Below the pieces are notes generated by a model. It was not told the origin of the DNA and made no database searches. It saw nothing but the letters and a program-made list of their open reading frames with translations. Below, in pieces: positions 45,387 to 58,284 of a stretch of DNA of 64,000 nt. The position numbers were made by a program, and so were the translations under genes. Numbering within the stretch: the stretch's first letter is position 1; each line of letters begins with the position of its first letter. Source of the DNA: Phialocephala subalpina (lineage: Eukaryota; Ascomycota; Leotiomycetes; Helotiales; Mollisiaceae); the NCBI GenBank assembly GCA_900073065.1, contig FJOG01000015.1, forward strand, positions 1,320,119 to 1,384,118, read 5' to 3'.

Positions 45387-47294
45387 ATGTCCCTTACGCA
45401 TTCCCTAACGATGGCAAATGTGAAGCCAGAAGATAGTGACTCTTCCATCTGGCAAGGCTACAGCGTCCATCCTCCTCCCCCAACCGTGTCACAACCCCCT
45501 GCCTACGATTCGAGCTATCAGTCCCCTGCTATGGCTATTCCGTACCATGGACGACCTCAGAAAGGAACGTATCGCTCCTTGGATTTACCTTCGAACCGGT
45601 CGCGACCACCACCGAGAGAGAGCAGCGAAGTATTAACAGCATCACCACCTACACTTAGTACCCATCACAGCTATCCATCCTTGAAGAGAGCCTTCCGTGC
45701 TAGCCAGGACTTACCGTACGGCGAGAGTGTACAGAGTTTCAGAGAAGATCTCCCAGAAGCAGCAAAACCGACCATCAACCAGGATCATCGACTTCTTTCT
45801 TTTGGTCGGTTACTAGAGAAGCATACCGTACTGGATAGTCAAGGAAGGGTTCAACATGTGGAGCTTGCAGCACAGATTCATGGGATGTTCTTCTTGTCAG
45901 AGCTGGCAACGCCGTCGGGAGAGAATCTTCTTGTCCAACCGGAACTGACTTGCTATCGTCGGAATCTCTTCCAGATCTCCGGGAGTGTTACTGCACCTAG
46001 GGGGAACCTCTTTATCATGACAGAGCGCGGCGATAGGGTTCCGATCATGTCGATGGAGGTTACGATAGGAGCGACGGAGTCTGTTGATGGTCATGTCGTG
46101 AAACTGATTGTTATTCCTTGGAAGACACCCCCACCGAACGCTCCGGAGATCCCAACCGGACAGGAACAGGAACCAGCACCAATACCTCTACTTCCTTTTG
46201 ATGAAGGTCCTGATGCGAATAACGACTTCACTGTGTTTCCGATAGCCTATCGAAGGTTGCAATTTCGTATTGCAACAGCGAACAACGGTCGGAGGCGAGA
46301 ACTGCAGCAACACTTTACTCTTCAGTTGAATGTGGTTGGGACTTTGACGAATGGAACGAAGGTCAATGTATGTGAGACGTCAACAGCGCCGATTGTGGTG
46401 AGAGGACGGAGTCCGAGGAATTTTCAAGCAAGGAAGGAGATTCCTCTCGTTGGGTCTTCCTCCTCTCGAGGACAACCACCGGAGCTGCATGTTGCAACGA
46501 ACACAAGCAGCTCCTTGGAAAGCAAGATGAAGATGGGAAAGCCTCATGGGATCGAACTCCCACGGTCGCCTTTCACCTTCGACTCGAGCAACATCTCTGG
46601 ATCACCATCAATAATGCGCCAACCGTAAGTTATTCCCCTGCATCGTCAATCTGACAAACAAACTCTCCGAGATTCCACAATGAAAGCAATCCCGCAGGAT
46701 CCTTGTTCCAATAACCTTAATTTTAGCTGAGATGATGAAACAAATCTGACAGAAGCTAGGACCTACTCAACCTGGAATGCGGCACAAACTTCGGATCATA
46801 CGACCTCACCTAATACACCAAGCTACCCGGTACCAGCAGTCGGGATGGACAATTACCTCCAGGTCAATAACTCAACTCAGGATCTTCACGCAAATACGCA
46901 CTCCCCAGCAACGGTCATCCCTCCTCCCATTCGGCAGTATGCCTACCATCCTTCGTCAGGACCAGGAGGCGAGCGATTCGTGGATAACAACCCTCGACCA
47001 ACGAAGTCTCCGAGGCATGTTGCACCTCCAGAGATACCGTCCAGTTATGCGGAGTACGGGACTAGATTCGCACCACCTTATAGCGGAGGTAACAACGATC
47101 CAATTCCATCGAGAAATCCAGAGTACTTCCCACCTGCGTTACCTTTGCAGCCATGGAGCAGTGGGCCTGGGACAGGAGTTGTGTATGGAACTGCACAAGC
47201 TCCGGGAGTGCAGCATTACGACTTTCCCAACGATCAGTATGTGAAGGAGGAAGGAAATTCAGGGCCACCACATTACACCTGGCATCCAACGTGA
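45387..47294 (+). CDS. NDT80/PhoG-type transcription factor
   Basis: Exon 1 (45387-46624) and exon 2 (46760-47294), with a 135-nt intron ending in GCTAG, encode 590 residues. The middle of exon 1 is an NDT80 immunoglobulin-like DNA-binding domain: YRRNLFQISGSVTAPRGNLF, RRLQFRIATANNGRRREL, FTLQLNVVGTLTNG and APIVVRGRSPRNF. The N-terminus and C-terminal third are Pro/Ser/Tyr-rich and disordered. In filamentous ascomycetes this family includes regulators of sexual development, carbon/phosphate responses and vegetative incompatibility (the VIB-1/XprG/PacG groups). I cannot say which subgroup this is. A second ATG at 45411 (MANVKPED) is an alternative start. The intron could hide a small extra exon. 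Confidence 0.85.
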
Positions 47295-48781
47295 GAAGCA
47301 TGTAAATTTGAAGAGGGAGGCTAGAAGCTAGACGCATGGAGGGCTTCGATCCCAGGAATGGATCAACAAATTTGCAATGAAGGCAGACAGGATTTAATCC
47401 TTCGCCCCCAAACCCACGAACTCGAACGAACTCCAACACGAATGGACACCAACACCAGCGCGAAAGAACGAACGATTAAGACTGAACGACCCTTCTCATG
47501 ACACCAGGCATAACACGAACGACGACCGCACCGCACCCTGGCACATATTTTCACTTCATTTTGTAACACTAGACATGGTATTGGAGACCGGGAAAGCAAG
47601 AAGAACGAAGACGGGGTGAACTGTTAATTTGCAAATATATGGGTATGATAGGATTGGAGTACAGCACATACGGAGGTACGATTGATTCGAATCTGAAGCA
47701 CAATAGCGTAGGCGCAGGACAGAGCAGAAGGAAAAAGTACGATACCCTCTTGCAAGCACTTGAAGAATTCTGTCGTTTTCTCCAGTAGGCCATACAGGAA
47801 ATAAAACGAAATCAGCGTCCCAGACAAGGAATATTTGCTGCGGCTGCTATGCGTGTGCCTTGTTCGTGCATGAACTTTCTTTGAGGCTGTGGTATTGCCC
47901 TGACATGATGTTTGTTTCATCTTTCCGAGATCATGGATTTGATTCCAAGTCCCTGGAAAGCACCCCGCAAGAAGTGTCTGGTCTCTTCAAGGCCTTCAGT
48001 CTACTTCTAAAAAGCCCTGCCCTTTACCTGGCAAGAATGTTTAATGCGCTCGAGATCGTCGGTATGCTTCTCGAATTGCGGGAGAGCACTGCCCTGCCCT
48101 GACCAGAGGTATGTTTGATCTCCCAAGATCGTGTGATGCTAAAAGCTCCGTCTGGACTGTTCTATGCAGTTTGATGTCTCCCAGATCTGCTCAAGATCAT
48201 CAACATGGGTCCAAAGCACTGCCCAAACCAAGCCGTTCCGTCTTGTTTGATGTCCTAGCGATCATCAGTATGCTTAAACAAAGTGTTTGATCTCCACGAT
48301 CTTCAATATGCTTATTCCCACTACGCTATAGCCCATGATGGCCATTTGTAATTCCACCAATCGCGGCCTCCTGGGCCAAGAGTGTCGACCGAGTCAATTC
48401 AGACCTCCAGACCTCGCATCATGAATCAATCTCGCCTCCAGCTCCGCACAACTTCGCGGAACTCAAACGAAGCACCATTAGCCCTGTAAATCCATATAAT
48501 AGCGTCGTAGATCCTGGAGCTGTCAAATATTCGGTTCGGAGTACGAACAATAATGGTTTCCGAGTCCGTTGGCGGAAGCATATTCGCGCCGCTAAGGAGA
48601 AAAGGGGGAAAAGAGGCGGGAGCGGGAATTTTCCAAGACATGTGGGGCAACTCCGATCAATATTGGCTTAGCCATATCGGGACTAGTACAAAGTATACCA
48701 AATTGTCCCAAGCTTTTCTCAGCCTCGTCTCCCAACATCAATGTCCGGCACGAGGCTGAAAAACACAACAAATACGATACG
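47295..48781. other. Intergenic region with degenerate repeats
   Basis: No supported gene. Between about 48047 and 48315 a loose motif recurs: GTTTGAT..CTC, then GATC, then TC/TCA, then TATGCTT (for example GATCGTCGGTATGCTT, GATCATCAGTATGCTT and GATCTTCAATATGCTT). A minus-strand frame (48426-48650) and an ATG-less plus-strand frame (about 48340-48663) overlap and are unassigned. Confidence 0.4.
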
Positions 48782-49722
48782 ATGTTCGATGTACCTGATG
48801 CGAAGAGGTAAACCACTCCTTACCACTTCACAGGGCCCTAATTGAACATGGCATAAGCTGACAGCACCCCCACAGAGTCCGCCGCAGCGACCTAACCACA
48901 CGCTCTCAGTCTGCCTCCCCCACACCCTCATCCCCAGACCCAAGTCTCGAGAAAGAATTTCAAGCCCAGCTCGCTGCTCTCTACGGTCCCATACCATCAA
49001 CCTCAACACCTCTATCCAATGTCACCGCGGACCAGGATGATGAAGCTGAGGACGCGAAAAAACAAGAATTCGAATTCCGCCTTTTCTCCTCCGCGCCTAC
49101 TAATACAACAACCGCAGACAGAGCAGTACAGAAGATAGTCCTCAATGACTCCGAATCAGAAGAAGGCGATGGCAGTAGAGAAGGACGGTTCTTGCGGCCT
49201 CGACCGAGAAGTTACTATTTCGCTACACCTGCGAGCGAGGAACGGAGGAAAGAATACACACTCGCAGCCCTCTCTGGCGACCAAATTCTCAACCTATCCA
49301 AAACCCGAGCATGGGGTCTCGAAGTCCCATGGCGAGTAAAAGTCCTCAAAGTCGCCTCTTCCACCAAGATTAAACCCGCCTCCACCTCTACCTCCTCTCT
49401 CGAACCAGCCATACGCATCGAAGCACAAGACGAAGACCAAGCACAGGCAGGGAAGAAGACCAAACCTGGCAAGAAACGAAGAATTATATTACGGGAAAAG
49501 AAACGGAAGAAAGAAGCTGCCGAAGAGGGGAGGAAGAAGAGGGAAGAAGAGAAGGAGGCTGCGGAGAGAGAGAAGAGGACTAGGAGGAATAGGGAGAAGA
49601 AGGTTAAGAGGAAGTTGAAGGAGAAGGCTAAGAAGGCTGGGGCTGGTAATGGGTTTGAGGGAACCGAGGGTGAGAGAGTGAATGGGCAAGATGTGGATAT
49701 GAGTGGGAGTGGAGATGATTGA
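48782..49722 (+). CDS. DUF2011-like basic fungal protein
   Basis: Exon 1 (48782-48807) and exon 2 (48876-49722) give 290 residues across a 68-nt intron. The start MFDVPDAKRVRRSDL, together with FEFRLFSS, FLRPRPRSYYFATPASEERR and RAWGLEVPWRVKVLKV, fits the fungal DUF2011 family of unknown function. The C-terminal ~90 residues are a Lys/Arg/Glu-rich helix (EKKRKKEAAEEGRKKREEEK) that probably directs it to nucleus or nucleolus. The frame is open further upstream, but this ATG gives the family start. Convergent with NNT across 1.5 kb. Confidence 0.75.
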
Positions 49723-51220
49723 TTCGAATGTTAATTTGGTTTTTGTATCTTTGGGGCTTCAGATGAAAAAGACTTTAATGCATGGCCAGCGCTGCATTGT
49801 CATTATGGTACGACGGAGACTTTGTGTTCGCATGAGACCTTCAATTATATCAATAGACTGATCTCTACCTCGTTTGATCTTTTTGGTTTGTCTTTCTCGT
49901 CTTGTCTTTTCCATCTTGTGCCTTTCGTCTCGTCCTTTCGTCCCGTCGTTGTTGTTCCGTCCTCCTCTGAGAAGGCTCTCAGTTTAGCTTTCCCCACTTA
50001 CAACCGTTATCAACATCACTTCATAGTCTAACACAGTACCTCCTTATACCTAGTTCGCTATCTTCTACATACTGCTTCAAAGTATCAAAAGTACTCCTTG
50101 CTCCACGCGCTCGATAACCAAATCTCGTCGCTCAACCTCCTCCTAGGAGGACCTATGCGTACGTAGGATTCGTAACGATATCAAACTTTAAAACAAGGTA
50201 TCTATCGTTTTTATTCTCACCAGCACTCACTCCGCATTTCCATTCCTGTTTTACCAACTCGAAACACAGCATCAAGCCAGAGATCCACGCACAAACTGCA
50301 TTTTTCAAGAACGTCAAACACAAATATGAGTCTCCTGATCACGCTCAAACCACACTCTCCCTAGAGTCACAAGATCCTTTCCCGACTATAAAGCGACCCA
50401 ATACCACCGCACAAGCTTTCTTCAACGATGACTGCTACCGTCGAAGACGATAATGATGAGGCGTGTCCCTGCGTCACTGTGTCCAGCTGCCCAGCAAGTC
50501 TCAAACCGTTTCTTCTAGCTAGCGAGACGTTGGCATCTTTGTCTCTTGTTCAAGCACCTCCGGCACTCTTTCGCGCTATTCTTCTTGGTATTCCTTTGAT
50601 TCTTTATTAAGTTTTAATTCGTTATCAACACTTGTCTGCTCATCATCTGAAGTTCTGACACAGGCAGGGTAGAGGCGTGGTGAAATCGTTTGAATTTTGG
50701 CAGCAAACAGATTCAGAGGGCGGTGTCTTATTGCTTCAAACCCAGTATGACCTTTTCTTCAACAAGCTGACGGACAACATAAGAGGCACCCCACCCCTCT
50801 AGAACAAGAAAGCGGCCGGAATGTCCTAACTCAAGGACGAGGATCCGGCATCTCATAATGTCAGACTCAAGAACTACGTTCACAAGGATCAGAAGTCGGA
50901 ACTCACGAAGCAGAACCATGAATTCTACCTATCAATCTAGCAATCAAAATGCAAATCAAGTAATGTTTTCACGCAAGCAATGATATCTACTGACCAGCAG
51001 CCATCTCTTCATCTTTGATCTGATGCACGCAAGCGGTATGCAGAAAGGAAGGCTATGGGAAGTAAAAACTTGAATGCAATAATGCGCCGTCTCCATGTTC
51101 CTGTTTCGAATCATAGCAAAACAAAGTTCCTCCTTGGTCAAGTTCATCTCTCATCCCTCATCCCACATCCATCATTTTCCCTCCTGACCTCCCTCCCAAG
51201 TTTACAGGCAGATTGGATGC
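49723..51220. other. Convergent intergenic region
   Basis: 1.5 kb between the 3' ends of the DUF2011-like gene and NNT. Only short unassigned frames (60-70 codons) are present, with T-rich stretches suited to 3' ends. I see no gene. Confidence 0.5.
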
Positions 51221-54200
51221 TCAAACATCAAACATCTTACCCTTACTCTCCAAAGCCGACTTAATAGCATCACAACTATCCTTCGCATCCCCAAACAACA
51301 TCTTCGTCCCCGGCATAAAAAACATTGGATTCGGTACATCCGCATACCCACTACTCATGCCTCTCTTCATGACAATAACCTGCTTACTCTTCCACGCGTG
51401 GAGAACAGGCATTCCGGCGATTGAGGATCCGGGTTCGAGGGCGATGGGGTTGACGGTGTCGTTGGCGCCGATTACGAGGGTGAGGTCGGTTTCGGGGAAG
51501 TCGTCGTTTATTTCGTCCATTTCGAGGACAACTGTAGAGAGTGTTAGTGGGATGAAAAATGGGGAAAGGGATGGGGGCTTACTGTCATAGGGAACGCTGG
51601 CTTCGGCGAGGAGAACGTTGCATTGTCCTGGCATGCGGCCAGCGACGGGGTGAATGGCAAATCGAACATTAACTCCTCTTTGCTTCAGCATCCTAGTGAT
51701 ATCACTGATCGCATACTGAGCCTTAGCAACAGCCATTCCGTATCCCACGATGATGATGACACTTTCTGCTGTGGCGAGTGCATCTGCTGTTTCGTCGATC
51801 GTGGTCTTGGTTATAGATCCTTCGATCTTGAAATCGCTATTGTCCGTTGGTGGTATACCACCAAACAGAACGTTGGTGATGCCGCGATTCATAGCGACGC
51901 ACATGATATAAGATAGAATGGAACCGCTGACGCCTATCAGTGCTCCGACTGTAGTGAGCAGCGGATTGTCAAGCATGAAGCCTTCAGCGACCAGTGCGAA
52001 TCCGGAGTAGGCGTTCAAGACTGTGATGACAACAGGCATGTCGGCTCCACCAATGGCAGCTGTGGTGGTATAACCTTTCGTGAAACTGAGAATGGCGTTT
52101 CCAGTGAGACATGCAGCAGCAATGATTGGCGAACCAGGAGCTGCGGCAACGAATGTAGCCATGGTAGCGGCGTTGAGACCGAGAAGAGAGGTGTTCAGAA
52201 CGTGTCGTGGACCTGGAATCCGGATGGGCTTGGATGACATCTTGCCGGCGAGCTTCATGAAGGCGACAACCGATCCAGTGAACGTGACGCCACCGATCAA
52301 GACGCCCAAGTACCCAGCGACGAGATGCAGCATCGAGATATCCCCAATGTGTGCCATGACACTTCCGAAGCTAGTCAGGACAGCAGCCAAACCAACAACG
52401 GAATGCAATGCAGCAACAGTCTGAGGAAGATCGGTTGCCGTTGTCCGACGACCAATCATCAAACCCAATATACTACCAATAGCAGCCACACCACCAAACT
52501 GCATCAAGACCTCAGGAGAGAATCCCACAGCAGCAAGAGAAGCAAGAATACCAGAGCTGACACCAAGCATACCCAGGATATTGCCCTGTCTCGCAGTAGC
52601 TTGGGAAGCAAGACCCGAGAGCGAGCCTATACACATGAGAGAACTGACAAGATATCCAGCCTGAACGAGACCAGCCATGCCGGTGCTTGCCGCGGCGATA
52701 TAGCCTCCACCGAAGAGGATAGCGGGAATGCCATATAGCCAGGGGTATTCAGGAGGGTCGGTTGCACGCTTGAACATGTCCAGCATCCTCTTGGTGATTA
52801 CGAAACCACCGGAGACGTTGACGAATGCGAGGAGAACTGAGAGTGCGCCGAGAGCTTGAGGGAAGGTGTGAGGGAGAAGTCCTCCTCCCATGATGAAGAA
52901 TCCACCAACGCCAACCATGCCTAGGAATCATTAGCATGTGATTATGTCTAATTGAAAAGGGGCTTCCGACTAAGCGAGAGGCCTGTAAATTGCAAGTTGA
53001 TAGAGACTAGACATACCGGAAATAGCATTGGTAACACTCATTAACGGTGAGTGCAATGCAGGAGTAACACCCCAAACAGTTCTATACCCAACGAGCCCAG
53101 CAAGCGCAAACGTAAAGAAGTTGGTCATGAACAGCGGTCCAGTGGCCTTCCCCAGTGCAAGTGCAAGTCCCATTCCCCCGGTGACTTGTGCGACTTCACG
53201 TGAGGTCTTCTGGAAAGGTGTCAGGGCAAGTTCCTCTGGCTGCTTCAAATCAGCAACCGGGTTGACTGGTTTCTGTGGAGGAGGTGCTGGTCGTGGAGCT
53301 GTGGGAATGATGCCGCCTTTGTAAGTCACAATTGAACCTCTGACAACCTCATCCTTGAAATCGATACCGAAAGATTTCTCTTCTGGCTTCGGGGCCATTG
53401 AAAGGAGGAACTTTGTAATGTTATTGGAGTACAGAGTTGAGGACTGTGTTGGCAGACGTGAGGGGAGGTCGGTGTAACCTAGTAGAAGTCAGCTGAATGC
53501 AGCACCTCAAATGTCCTGATGCATCACAGCAGCTTGCTTCTGATTTTACTCAAGAGATGCCAATAACTTACCAATGACGGTGACTCCATTGTGATGAATG
53601 AGCTGGCCTGGAACAGTAGCCACACAATTTCCACCATTTTCGGCAGCAAGATCAACAACCACGCTTCCTGGCTTCATGGCAGCAAGCATCTTTGACATGT
53701 CAGATTGTGATTTCCACATACTCCAGGTCTCCAACGTACCTGTTCAGTGATCAATTTGGGTGCTGGTCGTCCAGGAATAAGTGCCGTCGTGATGACAATG
53801 TCCACCTCGCGGCATTGCTCCAAGAAGAGCTTCATCTCAGCTTCAATGAACTCCTTCGACATCTCCTTGGCGTATCCTCCAGCTCCAGAACCATCCTCTT
53901 CAAGTTCCACCTCAACGAATTCGGCACCCAGAGACTGGACTTGCTCACGTGCAGCTGAACGGGTATCAAATCCTCGAACAATCGCTCCCAGACGACGAGC
54001 CTAGATTAATCAGTATGGTCCTGTGTAATGCTTCCTAGAGAGACCTACCGTAGCGATGGCACTCAACCCCGCAACACCTGCTCCGATAACAAGCACCTTA
54101 CAAGGCGGAATCTAATTGGACCCATGAGCAAAAGGAACTCCTACATTACCCGAGACGCGCTTACCTTCCTGTACCTGGTCAGCCAGCATTCAAATATCAG

Positions 54201-55072
54201 ACGAAAAGTACTTACCCAGCTGCAGTAACCTGACCAGTCATGAACCGTCCAAAATGATTGGAAGCCTCCAGAACAGCCCTGTACCCCGCAATATTTGCCT
54301 ACCCGTTATTAGCGACCTGCAGCCACACCCGTAGACAAAACCTACCATCGAACTCAACGCATCAAAGACTTGTGCTCTGGAGATTCTAGGAATCATATCC
54401 ATAGCAAAACTAGTCGTGCCCCTTGTAGCCAAACTCTCAACCACCTTCTTATTCTGCGCCGGGTACATGAACGAAATGACAATCGACCCCTCCTTCAGCT
54501 GATCAACCTCACTCAATGCACCGTCAATACTCGGTGCTCGGACCTTGAGCAAGATATCACTTTCCGCGAATACAGCCTTGCTGTCTCCCAATGTCACGCC
54601 TGCTTTCTCGTATGCTTGATCTGTAAATTGTGCTTCGGCTCCTGCACCCCGCTCGACCAGTATACGCTTGAAACCCTTCTTGAGGAGGAGAGCGGCATTT
54701 TGTGGCGTGATGGCTACGCGTCGCTCGTTGGGGTATATCTCGCGGACAACGCCAATTGTGAGGTTCGAGTATGGGGTCAAGATGACGGGAGGTATGGGTT
54801 CGGTGGCAGGAGAGGGAGAGGACTCGACGGTTGCATGTCGTGCGGGAATGATGATTGGGACTCGAGGACGGAATTGTTTACGTTCGTTCCATTTCTGGGT
54901 AGGACGGTAGAATGGTCGGATATGGCGGGCTGTGATTGTTAGTATTGTGTCAAGGCAGGACCGGAATGTATTTACCTAGAAGTCCAAGGCTGGAGCGTTG
55001 TAGATGTCCAGCGGAAGATATGCCAGCGCGACATTGGCCCAATGCCGGCCGCATCGTCGTCGAGGTTATCAT
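51221..55072 (-). CDS. NNT: Mitochondrial NAD(P) transhydrogenase
   Basis: Ten exons: 54976-55072, 54346-54929, 54216-54298, 54165-54168, 54049-54111, 53740-54000, 53572-53689, 53017-53478, 51583-52920, 51221-51531. They join in frame to 1,106 residues, close to mammalian NNT. The enzyme passes hydride from NADH to NADP+ across the inner membrane using the proton gradient, supplying matrix NADPH. A Ser/Arg presequence precedes domain I ([49 protein letters not shown]). Membrane domain II is rich in Gly/Ala/Leu helices (VIGRR-like loop, [20 protein letters not shown]). Domain III has [34 protein letters not shown] and [12 protein letters not shown]. Exon 1 only encodes the presequence. One exon of four bases is needed to keep TAAGKIPPCKV. 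Confidence 0.95.
54165..54168 (-). other. Four-base microexon (GAAG) in NNT
   Basis: On the minus strand, between a GTAAGT donor after GCAGCTGG (54216) and the ATTCCG exon start (54111), the only way to keep the conserved protein is an exon GAAG flanked by GGTACAG acceptor and GTAAGC donor. It turns GG|G AAG|ATT into Gly-Lys-Ile, matching the TAAGK(I/V)PP block of transhydrogenases. A ten-base alternative (54165-54174) would insert Tyr-Arg. Confidence 0.7.
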
Positions 55073-55793
55073 GATCGAGGTCGATATTCGCGCTCGGGGA
55101 GATCTCTCGCGACTACGAGGTCGAGGTGTTTAGTGCTGGCATCTGCCAAGAAGGTATAGCTCGTGTGTCGAGTCAATCCAGCTGTTACTCAAGACGAGAA
55201 GGTGAGACGAAAGCTCGAGTCGCACATACGCGCGATGTCGAGGTCGAAGTGAATGTGTGTACGAAGAGGAGCTACCGTCGTCCACCTAGGAGTAGAGCCG
55301 GCGGCTGGACACTCGGTGTTTTGCCTTGTTGCATTGCCTCAGACTCGCGTCCTCGTGCCAATCCCATGGGTGGGGTGCCTGCATTGGCTGGTGGTGGTGG
55401 TGGTGGGCGGTGGTTGGCGGTGCTCGAGTCTGCAGGTCGTTCGAGAAAGGTGAAGCGTGTGGGGTTTCTGGGGTGCGGGGAAATTCAGGCCGAAGCGCGA
55501 ACTCCTCAATTAAGGGGTGGGACTTGAGACCATTCGACAAACTATGATTTGTACATAAACCTCTCACTTCCAAGACGACTATTCTCCTCAAATTTGAAGG
55601 TTCTTAGAGGATTGTTTCTTCGATCAGTTATTCGGAGTTATTATGGCTCTTGTGGATTCCAAGCGGCAGAATGTTTCGGGTAGGATGCAGGCACCTGCAT
55701 GCACAATGGAACGCTCGGCTCACAAACTCACTCAAGTGGTGTGACTTGAGCTCTGTTTCAAACCGCTTAGGAAGTTAAGATGATTTGCAATGT
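55073..55793. other. Intergenic region, NNT promoter side
   Basis: Contains the NNT promoter and the 3' flank of the T array. A GTGGTGGTGGTGGTGGGCGGTGG run lies near 55390. Frames of up to 133 codons overlap on both strands without domains. No gene supported. Confidence 0.5.
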
Positions 55794-57879
55794 TTAATAA
55801 TCCATTTCTGAAAAGTTTGCTTTCCTTTTATCGTTCAAGATGGACCTGATATTCGCGTTCAACATCCCAATTATGCAGCGTGTGCCCAAGCTGACAACAC
55901 GCCATAAGACCTCTTCATGTAGTCCGTGATTCCATACTCCACCAGATACTCTCTGTGTTTTCATCTGAGCCTCCATGGAAAGGAGCTTCTGTTGCCCAAC
56001 AAAGGCGCCCTCCCCGGCGGCGAGAAGCTTGACGAAAATATCATCAATCGTAGCATCAGATGGCCTCAGAAAGTGCTGTTTCCCGACCACGCCAGGAACG
56101 GACTTCCTCTCGGAGTGTGAGCATCGGCCATAATCCGGCCCCATACCAGGCAGAGTCGTGTAGGAATGCCGACCAAGAAACATCGCAAAGTCAAAAGCTA
56201 GTGATCGTCCGTCTGGCATCTTGGCAAGGCGTTCGACCTCAGGGACGAATTCGAGCATCTTTTCACTGAGTATATCTCTGTCGGGCCCCTCTGCTCCCCC
56301 TGTGATCATGTTCTCTAACTGCTCGGTTAACTCTCTCGAGCATGTCATTATCTCGTGCTTGATACTGTCTGCAAACTGCCTTGCATGTTCATCAACAGAG
56401 GTGAGCATGGTCATTCCCACTTTCCCGAGTGGCGTGGCATGAGAATTCCAGCGTATGAAGAGCTTCACTGTTCTCGGGAGGTACGTATGAACTCCTCGGG
56501 ACAGTAGAAACGTATTCCAATACTCAATGGCACCCAGCGCTAGTTTGAAATCGTACCCGGAATGCTCCTCTCTGACAACCTTAGCGAGTTCGATGACCAA
56601 AGCATCAAGAAGCGGATCGATGGCCCTATGATTGTATCCACCGTAAATGCTGGGCAGCATCTCAAATGAGTTTTCGCCGAGATACTAGGGCAGCTGGAAT
56701 GCCCTCTTAGAACCGTCTTTCATATAGCCAAGTCGGCGAACAAAAGGGATAAAACAGGTCAACCTTTTGGCAAGTCTATAAGATCCGCACTCAAAGGCAG
56801 CTTTTTCGTTGGAGTTCTCGATCTCAACCTTAATCGAATCATGCGCATTCCGAATGTTCGATTTCAGAAGGTCGTGGTACTTATCAACTACCGTAAGTCC
56901 CTTGATGTAGCTCCACATCAATTCATAGGCTTTTAGGAAGTATGCATCTTTGGCGCCAACTGGTCGGCCATCTGGAGCATCGTGTACTGGCATACATGTC
57001 TTCCACCGGCAGGCGTGGTCCATCTCCCTTCGCTGCTTGTTCAGTTCTTCGAACTCTTGCTCTGGTATGAAAGATGGATCCTCTTCCCTTTTGGCCTTCA
57101 ATAAATGGAGCAGCAGCTCGTCCAACGGACCACTTAACTTGCGCTTATCATGGAGAAGATCGCGATCTACCATGCAATCTGCCCAAGGAACATATGATTT
57201 CCGACCAACAAGCAATACCAAGCCCAGCGCCAAATCGAGCCCTCCTCGCATCTTCGACAGCTGATATAGTTTCGGAATGTATTCCATCATTGTTTCATCA
57301 GCCCGATCCGAAAGCTCTCTCATTGATGGATGCTCGTCCCAGGGGTTTTCGGGTTCTTCTATGATTTCTTCGTATGTTTGAGCGACGTCGCCGCGGATCT
57401 GCCTTGCGAATACTCGAGCGGGGTGTGTAGCACAAATCTCTTGGACCTTTGGAGGGAAGTCCGTTCGATATTAATCAGAATGTCTCAAGCAGACAATTTT
57501 CGGGATGCCTTACCATCCACCATGCCGCTCTCCACAATGCTGTCCACGATACTCATGTGCTCCTCCTCAACTCCAGCTAGGCAATCATTCCTTTCCTCGA
57601 CTTGCGTTTCGAGTTCTCGTATACGGCAGCCTTGTCTCTGGACTTTGGCTTCTAGGTAGTAGTACACGATCCGCTTTCTGAGTAATTTTGCCCTCCAGCC
57701 ACCTTCACCCGCATGTCCGTCCGAATCGATTCGAATTGACGTTCCCGATCTCGATTATGTATCATCTGTATCCACACCTCTGGCGGTGTATCTCTAACAT
57801 CGTTCGTCCTCCTACGCTTCTTGGGTTCGTATGAAGGCGGACTCGAATCGTGGGGTGGTGGTCTCTTAACGATCGGCAT
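55794..57879 (-). pseudogene. T-family gene, copy C
   Basis: Starts MPIVKRPPPHDSSPPSYEPK with a KKRRR nuclear-localisation-like patch, then a coiled coil (QGCRIRELETQVEERNDCLA). The frame shifts once near 57695. Intron 1 (GTAAGG...CAAAG, about 57445-57512) precedes VQEICATHPARVFARQIRGD. Module 1 is IPKLYQLSKMRGGLDLALGL plus VGRKSY; module 2 is FVRRLGYMKDGSKRAFQLP, ended by TAG at 56685-56687 where a CAG or TGG would be expected, then YLGENSFEMLPSIYGGYNHR in the same frame; module 3 is VERLAKMPDGRSLAFDFAMF plus LGRHSYTTLPGMGPDYG. The gene ends near 55794. One frameshift and one stop prevent a full product as read, but a two-exon protein of roughly 650 residues is evident. Function unknown. Confidence 0.72.
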
Positions 57880-58284
57880 ATTTGTCCTGGTTGAGCAAGT
57901 CGTGAGCTCAAAATGTTGCGTGAAGCTCAATTGCAGAATGTTGAGAACCTTTTAGGGTGGACGCGTTTTCTCAAAAACCGAGACGCGACATCGTCAGGGA
58001 TATTGGTTCTGGCTTCATTGGCTTTGACTCGGTAGATTTGGCGAGCCCCTGAATTATCTGCTCGTGGGGCCTTTGTACAGATTTGTTTGCAGCTTCTCGA
58101 TTCTCCTCTTTCGCAGGTCCTTTACAATTGGGGCTCGAGAACGATCAAATGAAATGTGTGAAGAATTTGGAGTCAAAACTGACACAGAATTGAAGTGCAC
58201 TTGAGGACAAGGGAGTTGGTTTCTCGTTGTTTGACGTCTTCATTGTCTTCTATGGCGTCATACAGTCATAATATCATCAGATAT
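57880..58284. other. Spacer in the T array (copies B to C)
   Basis: About 400 bp with no coding signal beyond short frames; this must carry the copy C promoter and the copy B 3' end. No TATA box stands out. Confidence 0.4.

Noticed and set aside
48340..48663. An ATG-less plus-strand open frame upstream of the DUF2011-like gene
   Set aside because: It does not join to the downstream exon in frame with usable splice sites, and the family start lies at 48782.
49480..49660. Purine-rich GAAGAG-type run as a repeat
   Set aside because: It is the coding sequence for the Lys/Glu/Arg helix of the DUF2011-like protein.
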